Assembly (NCBI GenBank): GCA_001599975.1
Contig: BCIO01000006.1
Location: forward strand, 1,483,587-1,547,586
DNA length: 64,000 nt
DNA from: Cystobasidiopsis lactophilus
Taxonomy: Eukaryota; Basidiomycota; Agaricostilbomycetes; Agaricostilbales; Chionosphaeraceae
Reading direction: 5' to 3'
This document shows, one piece after another, positions 56,792 to 64,000 of this stretch. Below the pieces are notes generated by a model. That model was given only the letters and a program-made list of their open reading frames with translations, was not told the DNA's origin and searched no databases. Position numbers and translations under genes: made by a program. Position 1 is the stretch's first letter. Every line of letters begins with the position of its first letter.

Positions 56792-57710
56792 ATGCCCACA
56801 ATGTCCCCACCTAAACTATGTTGGACGTATGTCGACACGGGCTCATGCGCAGAAGGCAGCGCCTGCGCCAAGAAGGCGTCGCACAAGATGAAGTCGTCGG
56901 AGCTGCGGCTTCTCGCCCTTTGCGCCGAAGAGAAGGTTTTTGGGGTGGGCAAGTGCACCAAACCGCGCTGCAAGTTCTATCGTGAGCGCTGGGCCTTTGC
57001 AAATCCATGTCGGGGACGAGCGGCTCAAAGACCAGGGCGACAGACTCGCTGCCTCAGTTGGCCCAGCATCGGAACAAGGTGCGCCTTGGAATCCCCTTGT
57101 TTTGGGCGCCCGCTGATGTTCATGGAGCAACAGAAGAACATGCCAGCACACCTGCTAGATCCCAAGAGCCCCAAGAAGAAGTCTTCATCCAAGAAGCGGC
57201 CGGCAGAGCAGTCTGGGGAGCAATTGCAGCTGACCTCCCTTCAAGCCGAGTTAGAAGCGGCGAATGGTGTGTCCTCTCCCCTCCTCTGTGCCTAGATTCA
57301 GTGCATTGATCCTATTTGTTGGACTCACAGCACGGGCAGACGCGTCAGAAGCGGCTCAGGCCATGCTCCGCACCAAGCTCGAGTCCCGCAAGACCAGGCT
57401 CGAGTCCCGCAGGGCCAAGATCCGCGTGCTCAAGCAGAAACTAGCCGACGCCCAGCAAGAACCACCACCACCACCGGCACGAGACGAGGACACCTACGAA
57501 GTGGACGACCGGCCCATCAAGCTGGCCAGCAAGCTCGAAGGCCTGGTCGTCGACTTGACGCTGCAAATCATCGCTTTGAAGAAGGATGTAGGACCACTGG
57601 CGCAGGCCATTGCGAAGGAAGCGGATAGAAAGAGTGAAGCACGGGGGCCGATGGCGGTGGACCAGATGGCGGTGGGACAGTTGATCTCACGGCAGAGCAT
57701 GGATGGCTGA
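56792..57710 (+). CDS. Zinc-knuckle/coiled-coil family protein, copy C
   Basis: Starts at 56792 (MPTMSPPK) or, equally, the ATG nine bases later. Finger 1 is C-WTYVDTGS-C-AEGSA-C-AKKAS-H; 12 residues later finger 2 is C-AEEKVFGVGK-C-TKPR-C-KFY-H, its His codon being split by a 49-nt intron (56982-57030). A further intron (57080-57132) leads to a Lys-rich segment (SPKKKSSSKKRPAEQSG) and a Leu-containing helix (LTSLQAELEAAN). After another intron comes LESRKTRLESRRAKIRVLKQ, a Pro patch and EGLVVDLTLQIIALKKDVGP, so the coiled coil is shorter than in B, D and E. The stop is at 57708-57710. It is closest in order to D and E. Function unknown. Confidence 0.78.
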
Positions 57711-58245
57711 CGGCTGGCCCGTCGTGTTCTTGTGAGGCACCTCCCTTTTTGCTCACCAGTCTTCATTAAAGCCAATAAGTTGTTGGGCAGACTGTTTTGG
57801 GCGGTGGGACGGCAATCGGATCTTTTGAACCGGTGGCGACCAGTCAATTTGTAGCACGGATGTCCCCTGCATTGTCTCTTCTCACAGCCACCACAGGCTA
57901 TTTGTACTTCAAGTGAACCGAAACTTGGCAGAGAGGCACAGAGAGCTCAGTTCTGTCCGCCCATAAGTTGCCGCCACGGCCCTCGATTCCCAGGATGGCG
58001 GGTGGCGAGGGCGCTTTTCTCTCCCAAACGTTGAGCTGGCCTTCGCATCGCGCGCAATTTACATTCATATTTGCTTTGTCAAGACGTCAAGATAGCACCA
58101 GAGTTGGAGCGCCTCCCGGCCATCGCGGCGGCTCGAAGATGGGTCGGAGTGGACGAAACAGCTTGGGAGCTTCTCGTGCGTTGATTGCCCTACCTTCCCA
58201 TCTTGAAGCCCTCGCTGAACCCATGTTCGAACAACAGTGGTTCCA
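57711..58245. other. Spacer between cluster copies C and D
   Basis: No gene is supported. These 535 bases should contain the 3' end of copy C and the promoter of copy D. Confidence 0.4.
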
Positions 58246-59336
58246 ATGAGGCCAAAGCAGGCCAAGTTCTGTTGGGCTTGGTTCAATACTGGCCAGTGCA
58301 AGTTCGGCGAGGCCTGCGGCAAGAGCCTATCCCACAGCTTGTCCGCCGTCACCTTGAAGAGCCTTGGCAGCTGCGTCAATGAGAGCACCTTTGGCGACGG
58401 CGCGTGTAAGGAACCGAACTGTCGCTATTTCCGTAAGTCCCGTCATGCTGATTTCCGAGTCAGGATGTTGCTGACCGGCCTTTAAGATCAGATCACAAGG
58501 CGGCGATCAAATCGCACAAGCTATACGTAGGCTCATTATTCCATTGGACCGAAAAAGGATTTCATTGAAGGGTGCTTTCAGGCCGAGATGGATGTGATCG
58601 TTGCCAAGTCGGTAGCGGTGGCGAAAGCAACTTTGGAACCGGATCATGCGAGTATGCTGAAAGAGCCCACCAGCAACAGAAACGATTCTTCCAACAACTC
58701 GTCGGGGCCTATCAGCAAACGCAAAGCTCCCACTCCAGTCTCGCCATCGGAGGAGCCGGAAAGCAAGAGGCCCCGGGCTTCCGTGGACTCCAGTGGTGCC
58801 CGTAGCAGCACCTTGATCGATCCTGAAGATGGTAAGTCGAGCTCATCTGGCTTCTTCGCTGGTCCATCTTAACCAAATAGCTTGCAGGAGTGGCCGCCCG
58901 TGAATCGGCGCTGGCCCAACTGCGTCTTCAGGTGCAAGACTTGCAAGGGCAGCTGGTTGCTGCCAAGAGGACGGCCACTCTATATGAGGTCTATGTTGCA
59001 GAGCTCGGGCAAGACGTGGCCAAGCTCTCCGTCGCCCGGCAAGAAGCGATGAGCCTTGCCGCAGCTCGAGCGGCGGAACTCGACCAGGTTCGCCGGAGAC
59101 TGGTGACGGTCAAGACGGAGGTGGTAGACACGCAGAACCTGTTGGCGGAGGCACAAGCGCAAGTGGCGTCACCCCAGCCTAGCCATCAGCTGGCACCGAA
59201 CACCTCAGCAGACGCCTTATCCAGGGTGGAAGATAACTTGACCTCGCTGTCGGCCCAGTTCTCGAACGCTTTGGCGGAACTGTCCGCTGAGATTGCGGAG
59301 CTCCGTCGTCGCAGTGCTTCGAGGACTATCTCTTGA
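58246..59336 (+). CDS. Zinc-knuckle/coiled-coil family protein, copy D
   Basis: Starts at 58246 (MRPKQAKF). Finger 1 is C-WAWFNTGQ-C-KFGEA-C-GKSLS-H, then 12 residues, then C-VNESTFGDGA-C-KEPN-C-RYF-H. The His codon is split by a 59-nt intron (58433-58491), and the frame continues HKAAIKSHKLY, then across another intron EMDVIVAKSVAVAKATLEPD. A Ser/Asn/Pro-rich linker (KRKAPTPVSPSEEPESKRPR) with a nuclear-signal look precedes the coiled coil LAQLRLQVQDLQGQLVAAKR, LGQDVAKLSVARQEAMSLAA and LTSLSAQFSNALAELSAEIA, ending RRRSASRTIS at 59336. It is most like copy E, with which it shares the RL..QVQ.L...L and KLS.AR.E segments. Confidence 0.8.
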
Positions 59337-59676
59337 GTGTTGCCCATGAACGTTCAAAGTGCAATCCGTGTGCGCTCTGAAGGGTTCTGTGAGTATTTGT
59401 GGCCCTGTCTATATCAAGTCTCGAATTGCAACTTCTGCGCAACGCGATGACGAAAATTGCACCTCGAGAGCGAGCGAGCTTGTCCAACCTTCCCCTCCTT
59501 TCAACCGTCGAAAATATGCATGTTCTTGACAACTGAATGCTACGCCGCTTCTTACTTGCGACCGTATGCCGTTTTCAGCGATTTCCGCCCTCGGCCTCGA
59601 GCTGCCTTCTTGTCTTTGTTGTGCTGAAACTTTTTGGCTTTGGTGCTTTACAATTTTTTGGACCCAAACTATCATC
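59337..59676. other. Spacer between cluster copies D and E
   Basis: These 340 bases hold no gene that I can support; the T-rich stretch before 59676 fits an upstream region of copy E. Confidence 0.4.
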
Positions 59677-60779
59677 ATGCCCAAAAAGCACATACGACAG
59701 TGCTGGGGCTTTTTCAAATCAGGACGCTGCCATCTCGGCGAAACATGCGGCAAACTAGCAAGTCACGTCTTTTCGGCGGCTCAGCTGAAAGAGAACGCCA
59801 GCTGTCCCAAGGAGACTGCTTCAAGCGACTGCCAGGAGCCCAATTGCCGTCATTATCGTATGTCTTTCCATTCGTTGCTCTGGGACACGCTCAGGAATTC
59901 CGCTTTAGACCTTCGGCCCCAAAGCAGCAGTCACAAGTCCTCCGTGCGTTGATGTTTGTAGTTTATGATGCGCCAGTCTGCTGTCCTCTCACATCACGGT
60001 CAGGCGGATATGGAAAAGGCACTCCAATGGCTACAGCAAGAGGAAGATGGTGCCCGAAACGGTAGGGGATTCCTTAAATTTAACCCTCAAGAGGCTCAAA
60101 CCTGAATCAGATCCATCCACAGGCTCTGATACCAAGACACAGAAGAAGCGGTCCGCAGAGGTTGAAGTCAAGCAAGAGAAGCAGCAGCGAAAGAAGCGAC
60201 GACTCGAAGAGGAGCGAAAGTCACTCACCAGCGAGATCATGAGCGTGGTCGAATCCGAAGATGGTATGATGGGGTCAATGAGCCATGTCATGTCCCTCGT
60301 GCTCATCTAAATTTGCAGACACATCCCAAGCAGACGACCATGAAGACCTCAAGGCAATCGAGCTGGATAGACTGCGACAGCAAGTGCAAAGTCTTACAAC
60401 CAAGCTTGCAGAAGCAGAGGCTAGAGTGTCTAGGCGGGATGCTCGCATTGGACAGTTGAAAGCTGAGCTGGCCAAGCTCTCGACTGCCCGTGACGAAATC
60501 AAGCGTCGCCTTGCAGCCCGCGACAACGACGTGGACCAAATGCAGCAGTATGTGAAAGATGCGGAAGAGGCGCTTGCTGAAGTGCGGGCGCAATGGAAGG
60601 AGGTTCAAGCTACGGTCAACATGCCACCTTCTCCGCGCAACTCTCTCGACAAGTCGGCAGTCATCTCCTCTGACACCATCGACGAGCTTCAAGATGATGT
60701 GAGGGCTATGCTGGAGACATTGGGCAGGTTCTCAGGCAGGATCACGGAAATCAAACGTTTGAAGGATATGGAGGAGTAA
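59677..60779 (+). CDS. Zinc-knuckle/coiled-coil family protein, copy E
   Basis: Starts at 59677 (MPKKHIRQ). Finger 1 is C-WGFFKSGR-C-HLGET-C-GKLAS-H, then 12 residues, then C-PKETASSD-C-QEPN-C-RHY-H, whose His codon is split by a 51-nt intron (59858-59908). Further introns (about 59949-60006, 60061-60121, 60265-60318) join LRPQSSSHKSS, ADMEKALQWLQQEEDGARNG, a Lys-rich stretch (KTQKKRSAEVEVKQEKQQRK) and the coiled coil LDRLRQQVQSLTTKLAEAEA, IGQLKAELAKLSTARDEIKR, VDQMQQYVKDAEEALAEVRA. The end, DDVRAMLETLGRFSGRITEI, resembles copy D's Leu-rich tail. The stop is at 60777-60779. Function unknown. Confidence 0.8.
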
Positions 60780-60942
60780 AGAAGGGCGATCAGAAAAGCA
60801 AGCTCAAAGGCGCAAACGCCTTCGGAGAAGAATAAACAATTTCAAGCCATCCTATTCAGACAAAGTTCCCAGTAATAATTTAGTTGAGGATACAGCAGAC
60901 AAAAAGCGCGCCAGAAACCTTTCAAGCATTTGAGAGAGTTGA

Positions 60943-62210
60943 TCAAGGAGAGCGGGTGGGGGGCGCGGCCTCGTAAGAACTGACGGGCGGCTCGGAGAGC
61001 AGAGGAGTCGATTCGTTAGTCTTTGCGGAGAGAGTCAGCATGGATACACAAGAACGCGAAGAGACAAACTAACGATAGCAATCGGCTGGGTGATGGTCGC
61101 TTTGCCGCTGGAAGGGCCCTTGCTGTCTGTTGGCACCGTGGCGGCAGCGGGAGCAGCGGTGGTCACCGCGCGACTGAAAATCACGAAGCTCAGCCAAAGT
61201 CAGGAACAGCCGAGAGGTCGCTCACCTGTGAGTCCCAAAGTGCTCGCTGAGCTTGTGGGGGAAGAGCCAAGCCTTGCGGGCCTGGGGCGACCAAAGCCAT
61301 CTCCACTGATCCTTCTCGATGTCCAGCTCTTCCATGAGCTTGAGCTCCGCCTCCCAGAAGATCTGCGCAAGGGATCCGTTCAACGCCGCTTCTGAGAGCA
61401 CGAATGAGCAACATACCAAGCCAGTCAAGACGTAGACGAAAAGCGGAATAGCGCTGATAGAGACGATCAAGACGGTGGCAATCACTTGTAAGGCAATGTC
61501 CACGCTGCGTGGCAGGTCCTTAGTGGGGTCGGCGCGGAGCAGCTCCGAGTCCCGCCAGACGATGAACAGCAGGCCGCAGAAAAAGAAGAAGATGGCGGCC
61601 GAGAGAGTTCGGTGGAGCCAAGCTGTGTACGGCAGGAGCTGGTTGAAGATGTGGAAGCGCGAGAAGCCGGCACGATGCGTAACGCCCTCGATGGGAGTTC
61701 TGCGAAAGTCGTCCTCGGGCAGCTTCGAGACGTCCAATGGGCGGTCGGCATAGAGCAACCACGAAGCGAGAGGTGAGTGCAGCCGGTAGATGAGGACTGA
61801 GGCTGTTCCGGCTGTGCACAGGGAGAAGGCCAGGGAGGCGAACGCGGAGACCTTGACCAGGAAACGCAAGTCTTGGGCGAGGAAGATGGAAGTGGCGGTG
61901 ATCAGCAAGCCCGCAATACCAGCGATGGATGAGATGGAATTGATGCCTGCAACAACGCGTTAGTGGGTTTGGGCGAAGGAGGCAGCAAGCGCGCTAACGG
62001 TTATCGACGATTTCTTTGGCAATTTTGGAGTGGCCATCCGCGTCCTCGACCTATGCAATTGCTCAGCTTTCTTTCAGTGCTGTACAATCAGGCGAATGGC
62101 CTACCTTGCCCAGATCTGAAGGGCTATCCCTTAGGATTTTGTCAAGGATCTGTCGAGAGGCCCGATTGCCTCAGATAAGCTTTAGACGACGTGCAGTCAC
62201 TCACGCCCAT
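60943..62210 (-). CDS. Four-helix membrane protein, unrecognised
   Basis: The first coding exon is only 6 nt (62205-62210, Met-Gly), followed by a 55-nt intron (62150-62204). The frame then reads ILDKILRDSPSDLGK, VEDADGHSKIAKEIVDN, and GINSISSIAGIAGLLITATS with further helices (LVKVSAFASLAFSLCTAGTA, LHRTLSAAIFFFFCGLLFIV, VIATVLIVSISAIPLFVYVL). A conserved-looking helical segment, FWEAELKLMEELDIEKDQWR, precedes SPQARKAWLFPHKLSEHFGT. Two more introns lead to a Pro/Thr/Ala-rich tail ending EAAPPTRSP at 60943-60945. I do not recognise the family. The conserved charged region after the last helix suggests a cytosolic domain. Confidence 0.7.
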
Positions 62211-62687
62211 CGTATCGTAGAGCTCTAGTGTCTTGGATTAGAGTGGAGCACGCTCAAGAGTCGTCCTCCCGGTGCAAGAAATTTCTGCGCGTCAAAAAAT
62301 TCATTTGGCACCGACGACGATCATGGTGCTCGGGTCGTGTTTCTGGCTCTCAATGCCTGTTGTCGAAAGTGCTGTGGCATGTTCTGTGAGATCCCGACTG
62401 TCGGCCTGCCCACCGGACGCGACAAATGTCCCATCCTCCGGCAAAAATGCGGTCGCTCTGTCCCCGGTCCTTGAAGGACGATGCCTTGCTCCTCGTCTTG
62501 GTGAACTGGCAGTGATCTATTTTTGGCATCTGAACCCCTCTCAACTCTGCTCATCGCACGTCAACTTTTGCCTAACCGCGCCAATGCGAAATGACGTCCG
62601 GCCTGCGGCTGACCTCGAAAGCGGGACAGTGCTGCTTTGCTCCCTTTTTGTCCTTGCCTTCTTCACTCACCGACCAGACAACCAAGA
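62211..62687. other. Divergent spacer before the APP1-like gene
   Basis: These 477 bases separate two divergent starts. I see no gene. The stretch near 62637-62670 is pyrimidine-rich, typical of a fungal upstream region. Confidence 0.4.
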
Positions 62688-64000
62688 ATGCAATTGCCTA
62701 GACTTCTGTTCGCGGTTTCCGGTGTAGCGGCTCAGCTCTCCAGCTTGACTTCTGAAGCGGGCGGAGCCGTCTCCAGTCTAACGTCCGACGTAGGAAGCAT
62801 CACTTCGGAAGCTGCCAGTGCCGTCAGCAGTGTTACTGGAGCTGTCGCTTCAGCTTTCACTCAGGCCGTCTTGGGCGTGCCATCGCTTTCCGACATCGAA
62901 AAGGCGATTGGATCAGATGCGGCCAACGGGTCCACCCAGGCGCTGCTCATCCCTTCCTATTCTAATTACACCAATGGCGGCTGGAATGTCCGCTTCTATG
63001 GCTTTACCTATCAAATACCGGTCAGTGGTCCTCTCTCTAGCGTCTTAGAACTTTTAGGCGGAGTGCGCGATGCAGAATGTCACCAATTCGACCATCAATG
63101 ATGTTGAAAACCTCTTGACTATATCCAACTCTTCGCTGAATTCGACCGAGCAAGCGCTGCTATATAATCGCACTTTGGACTTGATTTCGTTGCCCGTCTC
63201 CAACGTATCCCTTGCGATTCAGATCTCGCTGAATGGGTCGTCTATTGGCCAGCCCATCAACTCCACCGCATCAGACGACTTCGGCGAGATCGACGAGTTT
63301 CACGTCGTCCCGGAACTGAGCTCCGTAGGCAACATCACGGAAACCAAAGTCATCAACCTGTACGCGCAAAACATGACCGGGCCTGGAAACGGAACGTCTA
63401 TATTGGTGCCTCAAACGGGCATCTCGGTCGTCTCTGATATTGACGATGTGCTTCGGGTTACGAGTAAGGCGTCCAGCTCACAGAAAATCCGCCTCCTTGG
63501 CTGACGATGAACTTCGGCAGAGGTCTTCGTTCCAACAACTGGCCTTAAGAACAGCTTTGCCGAGCCTTACGTCAACGTCAACGACACACCGGCCGTCTTT
63601 GAGTACTGGTTGAAGAATTTGCCTGGAGTTGCCTTCCACTACGACACCACCACGCCCCTGGAACTCACCAGGACATATGTGGACTATCTGTTCAACAACT
63701 ACCCCTTAGGATCACTGGAGATGCGACCTGTTAACCTGTCCTCGCCTTCCGAAATTTTGGATGCCAGGTCAAACAGCTTGACCAAGCTCTTCAACTCGTT
63801 TCCGAACCGTGAGCTTGCCCTCCTGCTATCCGTTGCTGCGCCACAGCTGACATCAATGCGTCTGACAGGCAAATTTGTCCTGGTCGGAGACACTTCTTCG
63901 TCAAGCCTCCTGAGCGCATAGTAAGTCATCAGCGTTTTCCTCGCATGCCACGAAAATTGATCTTTTTTGACCAGCCCCGACATCGCCAAGCAATACCCTG
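62688..64000 (+). CDS. Secreted APP1-type phosphatidate phosphatase, start only
   Basis: A member of the App1 (DUF2183) phosphatase family, which removes phosphate from phosphatidate in yeast. The start at 62688 (MQLPRLLFAVSGVAAQ) looks like a short signal peptide, unlike cytosolic yeast App1, and many N-X-S/T sites follow (for example NVTNSTINDV, NSSLNST). The catalytic DxDx(V/T) motif is GISVVSDIDDVLRVT, across an intron from FVPTTGLKNSFAEPYVNV. Further blocks are FHYDTTTPLELT, NNYPLGSLEMRPVN, and after an intron KFVLVGDTSSSSLLSAY (the KF.L.GD motif). The gene runs off the right edge. An extracellular or vacuolar form is inferred from the leader and glycosylation sites. Confidence 0.85.

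Noticed and set aside
1-64000. Search for tRNA, rRNA, CRISPR, transposon or virus-derived sequences
   Set aside because: No cloverleaf with GTTCRANNC arm, no repeat-spacer array, no transposase, reverse transcriptase, integrase or capsid-like protein was recognised; long terminal repeats were not seen.

Overview
The window is a gene-dense piece of a fungal nuclear genome, most likely a basidiomycete. The main evidence is about 30 protein genes on both strands, most split by short introns of roughly 49-65 nt with GT-AG ends, together with fungal core genes (CDC45, MOB1, an OLE1-type desaturase with a C-terminal cytochrome b5 domain, an SLP1-type SUN protein, cytochrome b2, an MSS116-like helicase). 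I see no rRNA, tRNA, CRISPR array, recognisable transposon or virus-derived element.

Layout. 0-8 kb: end of a Baeyer-Villiger-type flavin monooxygenase, a membrane SUN protein, a secreted S1/P1 nuclease and, on the minus strand, serine hydroxymethyltransferase. 8-15 kb: two adjacent, diverged paralogues of the Nto1/JADE/BRPF type (EPL1-like segment, PHD finger, extended PHD finger) that share an unusual N-terminal module. 15-24 kb: delta-9 desaturase, mitochondrial DEAD-box helicase, thioredoxin reductase, and one or two unrecognised genes. 24-35 kb: CDC45, an SDR reductase, an APH-like kinase, a GNAT acetyltransferase, an FAD protein and MOB1. 35-37 kb: the only large gene-poor gap. 37-49 kb: a Ser-rich protein, a small secreted protein, two neighbouring FMN alpha-hydroxyacid dehydrogenases (the second lacks the catalytic His), a GCFC/PAXBP1 splicing-type protein, a membrane protein and a very small gene. 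50-61 kb: five paralogous genes for proteins with two CCCH-like zinc knuckles followed by coiled coils, interrupted by an MFS transporter and a GST. 61-64 kb: a four-helix membrane protein and the start of a secreted APP1-type phosphatase.

The most unusual content is the zinc-knuckle/coiled-coil family at 50.0-60.8 kb. All five copies share a first finger of the form C-X8-C-X5-C-X5-H (not the classical X3), 12 residues to the next Cys, and a second finger C-X8-14-C-X4/5-C-X3-H. In four copies a phase-1 intron splits the codon of the last zinc-binding His, so that ligand is visible only after splicing. I do not know a named family with this layout.

A second theme is extreme splicing. I can place internal coding exons of 5, 7, 14, 14 and 16 nt, a 6-nt first coding exon, and two GC-AG introns, each supported by restoring a conserved protein motif. 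Two genes (serine hydroxymethyltransferase and thioredoxin reductase) carry two in-frame starts that look suited to mitochondrial and cytosolic forms. Exon joins were worked out by eye and have not been tested with transcripts.
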